A stretch of 49,241 nucleotides of DNA from Phycisphaerae bacterium (GCA_020056715.1 JAGVHG010000086.1:1-49241), one strand, 5' to 3'. Positions 1-8,450 are shown, counted from the first letter of the stretch. Program-made: numbers and translations. The notes: a model not told the origin generated them from the letters alone.

Positions 1-2808
1 ACGAAGCGGGCCGCGCCGGGCTATCCGATCATCGAAGAATACGCCGGACACCACTACGCCCTGATGCACAACGATCCTAACTACGGCATGTTGCAAGGAT
101 CAGGCAAGGCCAAGACCTGGGCGCTGCGCTCGGCGTACCCCGACCGCAATCCACTTACCGGCGAGAATGTCGTCTCCTTTGCCCTCGACGCTCGCGGCGG
201 TCGGCAATTCGGCGAACTCACCGGGTCGAACGTGAAGCGCCAGCTTTGCATCGTGCTCGACAACACGGCCGTCTCCCACGCCACCATCAACGAACGCATC
301 ACCGACCGATGCCAGATCAGCGGCAAATTCACACCGGAACAAGTGCAATACCTCGTAGGAACCCTCGAAGCGGGCTCTCTCCCGGCTCGGTTGAAGGAGA
401 CACCGCTGTCCGAGCAGACAGTGGGTCCGAGCCTCGGGGAGTCGAACCGTCGCAACGGCGTAACGGCCTGCGTGTGGGGCGGTGCGCTGGTGGGATTGTT
501 CATTCTTTTCTACTACGGCGTCGCCGGCGGCGGCGTGGCCAACATCGCCCTCGTGCTGAACCTGCTCTTCACGTTGGCGATCATGTCCCTGATGCAGGCG
601 ACTTTTACCCTTCCCGGCCTTGCCGGTCTGATCTTGACCGTGGGTATGGCGGTCGACGCCAACGTGCTCATTTTCGAGCGCGTCCGCGAGGAGCGGGCCC
701 GTGGGGTGATCTTCAAGAAAGCCATCAACGCCGGTTACGACAGGGCGTTCTCGGCGATCTTCGACTCGAACCTGACCACCTTGATTAGCTGCATTATCCT
801 TGGATTTGTGGGCAGCGAGGAGGTGAAGGGCTTCGCTATTGCGTTGGGATTCGGGTTGGTGACGAGCATGTTCACCGCTCTTTTTTGCACGCGGTTGGCC
901 TTCAACTCCCTCGTCGCCAAGGGTTGGCTTCACGATCTGCACATGCAGAAGCTGATCGGCGTCCCGTCGATCGACTGGGTCGGTTTGCGGCGTTACTTCC
1001 TACCCTTCTCCGGAGTGGCGGTATCCTTGAGCCTGATCCTCTTTATCTACACCAGCGTGCGTCACACGGAACGTCTTTATGACATTGAGTTCCTCGGCGG
1101 CACCAGCGTACAACTGGACCTCAAGCCAGGCGTAGTCATATCGGATGACAAAATCCGCGACGCGATCTCGTCGGAGAATCGACTTGACGGCCCGTCCGCC
1201 GTGCAGTGGTTGCTCAACGCGGCTGACCAGCTTGCCTCCGCGGCAGCTTCGGACGGCGAAGTTCCTGGGCAATACACGCTTACCTCGAAGGACCTCTCCG
1301 GCTACCAACTCGGCGTGCTGATGCGTAAGGCGATCGAGCCTAAGGTCGAGCGGGACGGTATATCCAGTTCCGGGTCGACGGCGCGGTTCGACTCCAAGCC
1401 CGGCGCTTTGACGTTGTCAACCTTCCAGGAGGCCGTCGCCCAGGCGGCAGACGAGGCGCGGAGCGCGGCCAACAGGCTACGGGGGGCCAGAGTTCAGACT
1501 GTCGGCGAGGGCACGGCGAACGACGAAGGGTTGTCCTTCGAAGTCGTCACCGTGGAGACGAACCGTCCCTTGGTGCAATCGGCGATCTTGGCGGTGCTCG
1601 GCGATCAACTCGCCGTTCAACGCGCCATTCGCTTCAACACGGTTGTGGACCCGGACCTCACCAGGGACGCCTTTTTCGTCATCGAAGCCGACGATCAATA
1701 CCTTTCCGACGTCATCGGCGGTGACGCCCGCTTTGACATCCGTCGCTTCCGCGGCGGCGTCGCGGTTCAGGTCGCGCTCGACGCGGGTGAATCGCCCTTA
1801 CCGACGGAAGAGCTGAAGCGACGCCTAGGCGAAGTCGGCCTGCAAGCCGAGTTCGAGCAGTACCGATCCAGGGAATTGGAAGTCTTCGGGCTGGGTGCGG
1901 GTACGGTGCGACCCGACCGCACCACCGGCTATAAACAGTTCGTCGTCACCGCCCTGGATGAGTCCATCCTGTACGACGACGAACCGACGCTGTGGACGGA
2001 GTCGGTGGCGAAGACCGAATTGGCCCATGTGCAAGCGGCGCTGGGCAGCGAAAAATCCCTCTCCAAGGTGATTCAATTCGCCCCGCAGATCGCCGGACAA
2101 ACGCAGAACCGCGCCTTGTTCGCCATGATCTTGGCCATGACCGCCATCGCCATTTACATTTGGATGCGCTTCGGCAACCGCGACTTCGGCTTCGCGGTGC
2201 TGGTGGCGTTGGTGCACGACGTGGCCATCACGCTCGGCGTGATCGCATTGAGCCACTATGTCTACAACACATTTATCGCCAAGGCCTTGTTGTTTAACGA
2301 CTTCAAGCTCGATCTCTCCATGGTCGCCGCGGTGCTTACGGTCATCGGTTTCAGCCTCAACGACACCATTGTCGTATTCGACCGCATCCGCGAGAACAAG
2401 GGCCGCACCGGTTCGCTGTCGCCCAAGCTCATCAACGAGAGCCTGAATCAAACGATGTCGCGTACGTTGCTGACCTCGCTGACCGTGTTTTTCGTGGTCT
2501 TTGTGCTTTATGTGTTCGGCGGGACGGGCGTACACGGGTTCAGCGTGGCCCTTCTGATCGGCGTGATCACCGGAACCTACAGCACGGTGGGGATCGCGGT
2601 ACCGTTGGTGTACAAGCCCAAGTTGCTCGCCAACGTCGTGTTGGTAATGGTCGCGGTGGGCTTAGTCGGCCTGGTGTTCCTGGTCACGGGTAACGCAACC
2701 GTGCAATTGGTGGTGGGTGGTCTGATCGTAGTCGGAACGATGGCGGCCTTGTTACGCGGGGAACGGAGTTCGGCGCATCTACCCGCCAGGCAACCGGCCG
2801 GCGCGTGA
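1..2808 (+). CDS. secDF: SecDF protein-export fusion protein, 5' end outside window
   Basis: The reading frame is open from base 1, so the gene begins before the window; the TGA is at 2806-2808. The visible protein is the end of SecD fused to a complete SecF. The SecD part shows the helix stretch after the periplasmic domain and the conserved VDANVLIFERVREE motif. The SecF part begins near IEFLGGTSVQLDL, has a long periplasmic insert, and ends with GFSLNDTIVVFDRIRENKG and several membrane helices. SecD and SecF use the proton motive force to pull preproteins out of SecYEG on the periplasmic side. A single-chain SecDF is known from planctomycetes, Bacillus and others. The SecF periplasmic part looks longer than in E. 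coli. The call is secure; the N-terminus is not visible. Confidence 0.95.
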   Translation, partial: TKRAAPGYPIIEEYAGHHYALMHNDPNYGMLQGSGKAKTWALRSAYPDRNPLTGENVVSFALDARGGRQFGELTGSNVKRQLCIVLDNTAVSHATINERITDRCQISGKFTPEQVQYLVGTLEAGSLPARLKETPLSEQTVGPSLGESNRRNGVTACVWGGALVGLFILFYYGVAGGGVANIALVLNLLFTLAIMSLMQATFTLPGLAGLILTVGMAVDANVLIFERVREERARGVIFKKAINAGYDRAFSAIFDSNLTTLISCIILGFVGSEEVKGFAIALGFGLVTSMFTALFCTRLAFNSLVAKGWLHDLHMQKLIGVPSIDWVGLRRYFLPFSGVAVSLSLILFIYTSVRHTERLYDIEFLGGTSVQLDLKPGVVISDDKIRDAISSENRLDGPSAVQWLLNAADQLASAAASDGEVPGQYTLTSKDLSGYQLGVLMRKAIEPKVERDGISSSGSTARFDSKPGALTLSTFQEAVAQAADEARSAANRLRGARVQTVGEGTANDEGLSFEVVTVETNRPLVQSAILAVLGDQLAVQRAIRFNTVVDPDLTRDAFFVIEADDQYLSDVIGGDARFDIRRFRGGVAVQVALDAGESPLPTEELKRRLGEVGLQAEFEQYRSRELEVFGLGAGTVRPDRTTGYKQFVVTALDESILYDDEPTLWTESVAKTELAHVQAALGSEKSLSKVIQFAPQIAGQTQNRALFAMILAMTAIAIYIWMRFGNRDFGFAVLVALVHDVAITLGVIALSHYVYNTFIAKALLFNDFKLDLSMVAAVLTVIGFSLNDTIVVFDRIRENKGRTGSLSPKLINESLNQTMSRTLLTSLTVFFVVFVLYVFGGTGVHGFSVALLIGVITGTYSTVGIAVPLVYKPKLLANVVLVMVAVGLVGLVFLVTGNATVQLVVGGLIVVGTMAALLRGERSSAHLPARQPAGA

Positions 2809-3023
2809 CGTGATAGAAGCGCAGGTTTTCGCGGTGTGGAGCCTAGCCGCTCCCCGCTGAAGCAGAGTGGACACACCGACGGCGCAGGGAACGCCCCGGC
2901 GTGCCCGGAAGGGGCCGATTTCCACGATCTCCCCGTGGAACCTCGTATCGCCGTGCTCCAGCACGGCAGCGATCGCTTTCGGCGAGCTTGCCTATGGCGC
3001 CCTAATTTCTGCGAAAACTACGC

Positions 3024-3494
3024 TCAACCTTTGGCGCATTTGGCGCACTTGCCGGTCCCGACCATCTCCTTGCTGCACTTGGGGCACTTCACCATGTCGG
3101 CGCAGGGCGTCGTGGCGCTGCACTTGGGACACTTGCAGGAGGCGGATGCACAGGCCATGTCCTTGCCGCAGCCGGGGCACTTCATGGTGCTGCCGACGAC
3201 GCCCATGGCTTCATGACACGAGGTTTCCTTGCCGCAACCGGGGCACTTCATCATCGCCTCCCCGGTCTTGAACATGGCGTTGCACTTCGGGCATTTGGAG
3301 GTCATGTCGGCGGACTTGACGAGGTTGCCGCAGCCCTTGCACTTCATCGACATCTCGCGGCAGCACATGTTTATGCCGCAGCCGGCGCAATTTTTTCCGC
3401 CATCGGCACAGGGGGCGGCCTTGCCGGGCGCCTGACAACCGGCGAGCAACAACGAGATTGACGCAACCGATAGCAAACGGACAATCTTCTTCAC
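3024..3494 (-). CDS. Cysteine-rich lipoprotein with repeated zinc-ribbon-like CxxC knuckles
   Basis: A 156-aa protein read from GTG at 3494, chosen because AAGGAG lies 7 bases before it; an ATG at 3515 is in frame but has that Shine-Dalgarno inside its coding part. The N-terminus is a lipoprotein signal with lipobox LLAGC (Cys20). The mature part holds 24 cysteines including Cys20, with eight CxxC pairs (CAGC, CKGC, CPKC, CPGC, CPGC, CPKC, CPKC, CAKC), spaced mostly by lysine-rich linkers such as KCPGCGK. This looks like a string of rubredoxin or zinc-ribbon knuckles outside the cytoplasm. Metal binding (Zn, Fe or Cu) is inferred; no known family name is assigned. It stands alone, divergent from the LysM gene. 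Confidence 0.75.
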   Translation of the reverse strand: MKKIVRLLSVASISLLLAGCQAPGKAAPCADGGKNCAGCGINMCCREMSMKCKGCGNLVKSADMTSKCPKCNAMFKTGEAMMKCPGCGKETSCHEAMGVVGSTMKCPGCGKDMACASASCKCPKCSATTPCADMVKCPKCSKEMVGTGKCAKCAKG

Positions 3495-3802
3495 AACTTC
3501 GCTCCTTTTGATCATGGACCAATGTACGCTACGGTCCGCACCACGCGCTGCGGACCCCATTAGGGTAGTATCCCATAACGGGCGGCAAATGTATCGTACG
3601 GAGCACGCGGCGTGCCGCGGCCTGCCTCGCCTGTGGTAAGCGCCGACGCTCGGTTGCGCCTTGACGCAGCGATGGTTGTGGTTTAGACTGTGTGAAAGTG
3701 CCGGCGCGGTTCGGCGGTAGGCGGTTCGGCAGGGACGCCAGCCATGTTCATGTTGTCGTACGTTCTCGTATTCTTTGAGATCCAATCAGAAGGGAGTTCG
3801 TC
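3495..3802. other. Intergenic region between divergent genes
   Basis: About 308 bases between the Cys-rich lipoprotein and the LysM gene, which are transcribed away from each other, so both promoters should lie here. A short GC-rich inverted repeat sits near 3535-3560. No coding signal or convincing promoter boxes could be picked out by eye. Confidence 0.4.
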
Positions 3803-4885
3803 ATGCGCACGGATGTAAAGCTCGGAATCGTTACTTCGATGGTGGTTGTGTTGGCGGCCGGGGGCTACTTCCTGATCCGTAGCGACTCCCAAGCCCCGAT
3901 ACCCATTGCCGACAAGGCGTCGCCGACCGCACCGAAGACGGCGGCCAAACCGCCTGCCGGCAAGCAACCGGTCACTAACCCCTCGCGTCAGGTGACCACC
4001 TCGAAGGATGCCGCAGGGCGAACCAACCTGCCGGTTAACCGTGACCCCAAGGTCGCTACCAAACCGGCGGATCGCCCGCCCGTGGCGACCCCGAAGGAGA
4101 TTCCCGTGTACAGGGCACCGGTAGTGGAAGCCAAATCTGATCCGCCCACTACGCCGCCGATTACAGTACCTTCCCCAGCGGAACGCACCCCGTTGGCGGA
4201 GCGCACTTCGTTGGCGGAGCGATCCCCTGATTCGACGCCCACTACTCCGGTAACCTCGCCCGCAGGCGCTATTCCTAGTTCTGTGCCTGGGGCTGTGACC
4301 GCGCGCGAGCCTTATGCGGGGCACACTTCCCGAACACTGATGGCCGGCAATGAGCCGGCCAAATCCGCTCCCACAACGCCCGCCGACTCGGCAGCGCTGC
4401 CTTCACCGGCCCCTGTAACGCCGATCGCAGCCACGAAGCCCCAGCCGTCGGGTGCGCCTTCCGAGATCAAACTGGAACCTGGTAAAGCCGCGGTGGATAC
4501 CCACCGGGTTCAACCGGGTGATTCGTTGGCCTCCCTTGCCCAGACCTATTACGGCAACGCCAAATATGCGAAGTTCCTGGCAGAGTCGAATCCTGGAATC
4601 AGCGACCCGGCGAAGCTCTCCCTCGGTGCGACGATCAAGATTCCGCCGCTGCCGCAAGACGTCGACACGCGGATGGCGAACGCTGCTCCGGCGAAGGTAC
4701 CCGCAGCCGCCGCCACCGGCAAGAAGACGTACAAGGTGAAAACCGGCGATAGCTTCTACAAGATCGCCAAGGAACAGCTCGGAAACGCCGAACGCTGGAA
4801 AGAACTGCTGGACCTCAACAAGACCATCGTCCACGGCGACCCGACGCAACTGCAGCCGGGTCAGACGCTGGTTCTGCCGGATTGA
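3803..4885 (+). CDS. Membrane-anchored protein with two LysM domains
   Basis: A 360-aa protein starting at ATG 3803 behind the ribosome site GAAGGGA. Residues 7-25 form one N-terminal membrane helix with a short cytoplasmic start. Residues 30-230 are a low-complexity Pro/Ala/Thr-rich linker with a small internal repeat (PLAERTSLAERSP). Two LysM modules follow: about 232-280 (HRVQPGDSLASLAQTYYGN, ending IKIPPLPQ) and 309-359 (YKVKTGDSFYKIAKEQLGN, ending TLVLPD). LysM binds N-acetylglucosamine polymers, so the protein probably reaches across the periplasm to peptidoglycan. No enzymatic domain is visible, so a structural or scaffolding role is inferred. A terminator-like hairpin lies about 150 bases downstream. 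Confidence 0.88.
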   Translation: MRTDVKLGIVTSMVVVLAAGGYFLIRSDSQAPIPIADKASPTAPKTAAKPPAGKQPVTNPSRQVTTSKDAAGRTNLPVNRDPKVATKPADRPPVATPKEIPVYRAPVVEAKSDPPTTPPITVPSPAERTPLAERTSLAERSPDSTPTTPVTSPAGAIPSSVPGAVTAREPYAGHTSRTLMAGNEPAKSAPTTPADSAALPSPAPVTPIAATKPQPSGAPSEIKLEPGKAAVDTHRVQPGDSLASLAQTYYGNAKYAKFLAESNPGISDPAKLSLGATIKIPPLPQDVDTRMANAAPAKVPAAAATGKKTYKVKTGDSFYKIAKEQLGNAERWKELLDLNKTIVHGDPTQLQPGQTLVLPD

Positions 4886-4904
4886 TTGCCTGACCGCTCA
4901 ACGC

Positions 4905-4936
4905 GTCAGACGAGCCGACCGAGAAGGGAGGGTCCG
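4905..4936. repeat. 32-bp dispersed repeat, copy 1
   Basis: These 32 bases, beginning GTCAGACGAGCCGACC, recur base for base at 31912-31943 in the same orientation. Both copies lie between genes. Here it directly follows the LysM stop codon. Confidence 0.85.
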
Positions 4937-5031
4937 CCGGGCGCCGGTATAGGGGCGTTTTGATTCGCCGCGCCGTGAGTCGCGTAGTTAATTAGGTCGC
5001 CCCAAAGCTCACGGTACCGTGCGACAAGGCC

Positions 5032-5061
5032 GCGACAACGCTCAAAGGCGTTGTCGCTTTT
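5032..5061 (+). terminator. Rho-independent terminator-like hairpin
   Basis: Perfect 10-bp arms GCGACAACGC (5032-5041) and GCGTTGTCGC (5048-5057) with a 6-base loop, followed by TTTT (5058-5061). It would end transcripts from the LysM gene on the plus strand. It lies only 30 bases before the next small gene, so it could also act as an attenuator for that gene. Confidence 0.6.
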
Positions 5062-5091
5062 GGGGGCTGACGCGGCGGAAGGGAAACACTG

Positions 5092-5265
5092 ATGAAGGCC
5101 GAACCGATCCTTGCCAAACTCAACGAGCTTCGCCACGAGGCCGAGGACGATAAGACGGATATCGAATATCTCGCCCTGCACCACGCCTTCTGTTTCATCT
5201 CCTACAAGATGGCCGAGTTTCAGACCTATCTTAACGAAGTGGAGAAGACCGGAGCGAAAAGCTAG
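5092..5265 (+). CDS. Small conserved-looking hypothetical protein, 57 aa
   Basis: ATG at 5092 follows a good ribosome site (GGAAGGGA) about 8 bases upstream; TAG is at 5263-5265. The peptide begins MKAEPILAKLNELRHEAEDD, is rich in charged residues and appears largely helical, with a central LALHHAFCFISYKMAEFQ amphipathic stretch. No signal peptide or metal motif is present. The family is not recognised. The combination of a clean start, ribosome site and balanced composition supports a real gene. It sits just after a terminator-like hairpin, so it probably has its own promoter or is attenuated. Confidence 0.6.
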   Translation: MKAEPILAKLNELRHEAEDDKTDIEYLALHHAFCFISYKMAEFQTYLNEVEKTGAKS

Positions 5266-5471
5266 TGCGACGACGCAACTAATCCTGGGGGGGGTGGGCG
5301 GCATGCCCAAGCGCCGGCTTGGCCATGTGTTCCGGCAGATGTGTTACTGTCCGTGAACAGTTGGCGGCGGGTGGCATAGCTCACGCTCGCGTCCCGGCGC
5401 GCCGGGATGCTTACGCTCGCCCATTGCATTTCGTCTTTGGTAATTGGCAATCTGAAATCGGCAATCAGCGA

Positions 5472-5984
5472 TCAGGCTGGCGCTTGGAAGTTCGTCCCGT
5501 AAACCTGTTTCACCGCTTCCCCGAAGTCTTCCGGCAGCTCGCCCCCAGGTCCGACGGTCTCCGTTTCTTTCTCGTCGCTGCCGCGCGACTGGGCCTCCGC
5601 CCGGCGCTGTTCCGCCAGCACCTTGGACAAGGCGACCAGTTCCTCCGTGGAGACTTCCTTCTCGTTCGTCGCGAGCCATTGGTACATCAGCCCCACCATC
5701 ATCAAATACGCCCGCCGCTCCCAAAGATCGGGATTACTCTTGGCGAATCGACCAAACGTCCGATTGAGGATCTTCGCTACCGATTCCTGACGCTTTCGAT
5801 GAGCCTGGACCCTTTCCTGCCAACCATCTTTCGTTTCTCGCGGTGAACTGTTCGTGATCTCCTTTCGGCGTTTCGGCGTTTTCGCATTTCGGCGTTTTCC
5901 TTGCGCAATCGGAAATGGCTTCCCGACAGGAAGCGAACCTGCGGGCGGCGTGTCAACAACAGACGTGGACGACGGTCGATTCAT
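5472..5984 (-). CDS. Mu gp27-like (DUF3486) small-terminase-like protein, N-terminus rearranged
   Basis: A 170-aa protein starting at ATG 5984, which overlaps the upstream stop as ATGA and follows GGAGGAGT. The C-terminal 110 residues (QERVQAHRKRQESVAKILN... then STEELVALSKVLAEQRRAEAQ) resemble the coiled middle and end of Mu-type small-terminase proteins. The usual N-terminal helix-turn-helix is not visible. In its place residues 28-43 (around AKTPKRRKE) are encoded by a CGAAACGCCGAAA-type intergenic repeat at 5862-5900. This suggests a deletion repaired through repeat DNA, so the product is probably not a working terminase subunit. No large terminase or portal gene follows. The family call rests on eye comparison and gene order. 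Confidence 0.55.
   Translation of the reverse strand: MNRPSSTSVVDTPPAGSLPVGKPFPIAQGKRRNAKTPKRRKEITNSSPRETKDGWQERVQAHRKRQESVAKILNRTFGRFAKSNPDLWERRAYLMMVGLMYQWLATNEKEVSTEELVALSKVLAEQRRAEAQSRGSDEKETETVGPGGELPEDFGEAVKQVYGTNFQAPA
5862..5900. repeat. TTTCGGCG-type short-period repeat inside a coding region
   Basis: Three copies of TTTCGGCGTTT separated by short spacers. Similar strings occur at 14546-14580, 39675-39704, 41056-41094 (degenerate) and, in reverse orientation, 48563-48600. All the others are intergenic; this one is read through by the gp27-like gene. Confidence 0.75.
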
Positions 5985-6304
5985 GACTCCTCCAGTGCCG
6001 GATCGTGGATACACTGGTCGGCCAGCTCCATGCCCGTCGTGGTCAAACGAAACCATCGCCGTCGCCAGGGCGTCAGGCTGGCGTCGGGCTCACTGTCCGT
6101 TGACACCCGCTCGATGTAGCCCTTCTCCGTGAGGTAGTGGCAATCGCGTTTGACCTGCTCGAACTCCAGGGTGGGAAACAGCACCAGCAAACTGCGTAGC
6201 AATTGGTCCGACTGCAGCGCCGCCGGGTACACTACCTTCAGGGCCACCAGCAACTCAATGCGGATCCGCTTGATCTCTTTCGTGTCTCGACCGTTGGCCA
6301 TCAC
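5981..6304 (-). CDS. Mu gp26-like winged-helix protein
   Basis: About 107 aa. Two starts are possible: GTG at 6304 (overlapping the upstream TGA as GTGA) or ATG at 6301; both give the same protein but one residue. The sequence reads as a small winged helix: helices in IELLVALKVVYPAAL, then FEQVKRDCHYLTEKGYIERV and a wing before WFRLTTTGMELADQCI. Mu-like phages carry a protein of this size and fold between gp25 (DUF2730) and gp27 (DUF3486), which is exactly its place here. A role in DNA packaging or regulation is inferred from that synteny only. Translationally coupled at both ends. Confidence 0.6.
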   Translation of the reverse strand: MMANGRDTKEIKRIRIELLVALKVVYPAALQSDQLLRSLLVLFPTLEFEQVKRDCHYLTEKGYIERVSTDSEPDASLTPWRRRWFRLTTTGMELADQCIHDPALEES

Positions 6305-6660
6305 GCGCCGTCCTTGCTATCAACCCCGCCCCGCAGGAGCGGAATGATCCCCGTCACCGTCGTCTCCATGCGAACGACCGTCTCGCCCAACTGCTCCAGT
6401 TTCCGCCGGGCATACATGCACTCGCGCAGCCATTCCTCTTTGGTGGCGTAATCTCGTTCAAACTCACCGACGGTCCGCCTCAATTCCGTCGTCGATGCCT
6501 CCACGGCCTCAAGTCGCCGGACCCATTGTGAATGCCACGACATCTGATGCTCGCGGATCGACCGCAGATAGAAGGTGATGACAGTGAGTGGCACTGCCAC
6601 CAGCGGCGTCAGCACTGTAAGAAACGTCCCGCCCAATTCCCAAAACGAAGCCAAGGTCAT
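6301..6660 (-). CDS. Mu gp25-like (DUF2730-like) membrane and coiled-coil protein
   Basis: 119 aa from ATG 6660, overlapping the upstream gene as ATGA. Residues 8-32 (ELGGTFLTVLTPLVAVPLTV) are one membrane helix; the rest is a predicted coiled coil with regular heptads (VRRLEAVEASTTELRRTVGE, ARRKLEQLGETVVRMETTV). This single-helix plus coiled-coil build is typical of the small Mu-phage protein upstream of the gp26/gp27 genes. Function in Mu is poorly understood. In this window it belongs to a five-gene, tightly coupled cassette. Confidence 0.6.
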   Translation of the reverse strand: MTLASFWELGGTFLTVLTPLVAVPLTVITFYLRSIREHQMSWHSQWVRRLEAVEASTTELRRTVGEFERDYATKEEWLRECMYARRKLEQLGETVVRMETTVTGIIPLLRGGVDSKDGA

Positions 6661-6908
6661 TTCATCGCCGCATCGACGACCGTGCGGATCAATCCCAACA
6701 GCATATTGGCCGTATCCACGCGAATCAGGCCGTCCGACAGTTCCCGCCGGAACTGTTGAACGACTTCATGATCGCGCAGCGAGCGTACGCCCGTGGTCCG
6801 GGGCTTACTTGCCAGAATCGCGTCGATCGCATCCTTCCGCTTGGGTTGGGGAATGCTCTCCTCCAACCGTTCGAGTAGTGCCATCAAGTTGTCACTGTCT
6901 TTCGCCAT
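6657..6908 (-). CDS. Hypothetical protein of the Mu-like cassette, 83 aa
   Basis: Starts at ATG 6908, 17 bases inside the end of the preceding gene, and ends in an ATGA overlap with the next. The protein is small, charged and helical (MALLERLEESIPQPKRKDAI, then a C-terminal GLIRVDTANMLLGLIRTVVD). There is no signal or membrane segment. The family is not recognised; assignment to the phage-like module rests on coupling and order alone. Confidence 0.55.
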   Translation of the reverse strand: MAKDSDNLMALLERLEESIPQPKRKDAIDAILASKPRTTGVRSLRDHEVVQQFRRELSDGLIRVDTANMLLGLIRTVVDAAMK

Positions 6909-7410
6909 TCGTCACTCGCTTTCCGCTTTCTTTTTCCTTCGTCTCTTTACGGTGCTCCATCACTTCGCCGAAATATCGCTTCACTTCGTCGTCCAAGGAC
7001 ATCGTGTCGAGGGCCAATCGCCGAAGACCCTGGGCGATCTCCCGCAACGTGGCCACGTTGTCCAACGAGGCCGTATATCGCTCCCAAGCCGCCTGCCGAT
7101 CGGCGTCGAGGTGTTGCAATGCTTGCCGGAACGCCTCGGCGTGAGCGTTGGTCGCGGCTTCATCCGCAACATCCATCCGCACCCGCTCGATAAAGGCTTG
7201 CATGGCCGCGCGTTGGCGCTCCTCGTCGAACCGGGCGAGGTCGGCGTGATACTCGGCGAGGGTTTGGGTCATACTCGCCCCGAGCATCTCCACGGAGTCC
7301 GCCGCGGTGAGTTCCACCCTAGCGTTGCCGGCGCAACCACCCGTAACAACATTCAGGACCAGCCACATTGCGGAGGTCATCATCCAAATTCGCGTCGTGC
7401 GTCCAGTCAT
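6892..7410 (-). CDS. Predicted lipoprotein heading the Mu-like cassette
   Basis: 172 aa from ATG 7410. A lipoprotein signal ends at VTGGC, so Cys26 would be the lipidated residue. The mature part is almost all helix and heptad-like (EYHADLARFDEERQRAAMQA, LRRLALDTMSLDDEVKRYF), ending in a Lys/Glu-rich tail. In Mu-like phages a lysis module with a spanin lipoprotein stands near this place, so a spanin-like role is possible but unproven. The ribosome site is weak. First gene of a run of five overlapping minus-strand genes. Confidence 0.55.
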   Translation of the reverse strand: MTGRTTRIWMMTSAMWLVLNVVTGGCAGNARVELTAADSVEMLGASMTQTLAEYHADLARFDEERQRAAMQAFIERVRMDVADEAATNAHAEAFRQALQHLDADRQAAWERYTASLDNVATLREIAQGLRRLALDTMSLDDEVKRYFGEVMEHRKETKEKESGKRVTNGERQ

Positions 7411-7610
7411 GTACCAAGCCCCATGCCCATACCCTTGCTTGCGGGCACCCTAAGAACGTGAGGGGCGCTCGGTCGCGCGCCCCCTGACCGGCGATCACCC
7501 CGTCTTTTCAAAAGCCTTTCGTGGACTTAAAGTTGTGGTTCTGTTCGATCGTCGGCGAATGGACGGCGGTCAAGGATATGATTTCTGTACCAACAACGGA
7601 GATTCAACTT

Positions 7611-8288
7611 ATGAAAAAAAGGTTGCCAACGATTGCATTTGGTATGATCGTCGTAGTCGGGTGGATGATAGCTATGGCCCACGACGAGAAGCCGATCGAA
7701 TGGAACTTCGACAAAGACGCCGTAGGGCAACCGCCCGCGGGCTGGAAGATCGCTTCCCCCAGCCCAGTGGAAGGCAAGAGCGCTTGGACGGTGGTGGCCG
7801 ATCCGTCGGCGCCGACCCCGCCGAACGTCTTCTCGCTAGCCATGACCGAAGGGACCGATCGCGTCTACAACCTGGCGATGGTCGAGAAGATCGTCGTCAT
7901 GGACGTGGACCTGTCGGTCAAGCTGAAGGCGAACGGCGGGAAGGACGACCAAGGCGGCGGACTGATCTGGCGCTACAAGGATGAGAAGAACTATTACGTC
8001 TGCCGGATCAATCCGCTGGAGGGTAACTATCGAGTCTACAAGGTCGTTGACGGCAAGCGGACGCAGCTCCAATCGGCTGATGTGAACACCGACTCCGGCA
8101 AATGGTACACCCTGCGGGTGGTGATGAATGAGTCAAAGATCACTTGCTACCTCGACGGAAAGAAGCTGCTAGAGGCGAGCGATGACACCTTAAAGGACGC
8201 CGGGCAGGTGGGGGTGTGGACCAAGGCCGACTCCGCGACCTCGTTCGACAACGTCACGGTCACAACGCTCGCCCCGCACGACCAATGA
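7611..8288 (+). CDS. Secreted laminin-G/concanavalin-like (DUF1080-type) protein
   Basis: 225 aa from ATG 7611, preceded by CGGAG; an upstream in-frame start at 7521 would bury the signal peptide. Residues 1-23 (KKRLPTIAFGMIVVVGWMIAMA) form a signal peptide. The mature protein is a single beta-sandwich: WNFDKDAVGQPPAGW at the start, GGGLIWRYKDEKNYYVCRIN in the middle, and KWYTLRVVMNESKITCYLDG followed by GQVGVWTKADSATSFDNVTV at the end. These are hallmarks of LamG-like and DUF1080 carbohydrate-associated domains, abundant in planctomycetes. The ligand is unknown; glycan binding outside the cytoplasm is inferred. Confidence 0.8.
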   Translation: MKKRLPTIAFGMIVVVGWMIAMAHDEKPIEWNFDKDAVGQPPAGWKIASPSPVEGKSAWTVVADPSAPTPPNVFSLAMTEGTDRVYNLAMVEKIVVMDVDLSVKLKANGGKDDQGGGLIWRYKDEKNYYVCRINPLEGNYRVYKVVDGKRTQLQSADVNTDSGKWYTLRVVMNESKITCYLDGKKLLEASDDTLKDAGQVGVWTKADSATSFDNVTVTTLAPHDQ

Positions 8289-8377
8289 CGGTGCGTCCAA
8301 ACAACCCAGCGACAAAGGATGCGATAAACCGTAAACCCGGCGGACTCGGCGGGGTTCCGCCGCCCACCGAGACGAAC

Positions 8378-8450
<73 letters not shown>

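Noticed and set aside
100-942. 280-aa open frame on the minus strand inside secDF
   Set aside because: Antisense to a strongly conserved SecD region; composition is typical of a shadow frame and there is no ribosome site.
4906-5310. 134-aa minus-strand frame over the small gene and terminator
   Set aside because: It runs through the hairpin and the 32-bp repeat, has no family resemblance, and opposes a better-supported small gene.
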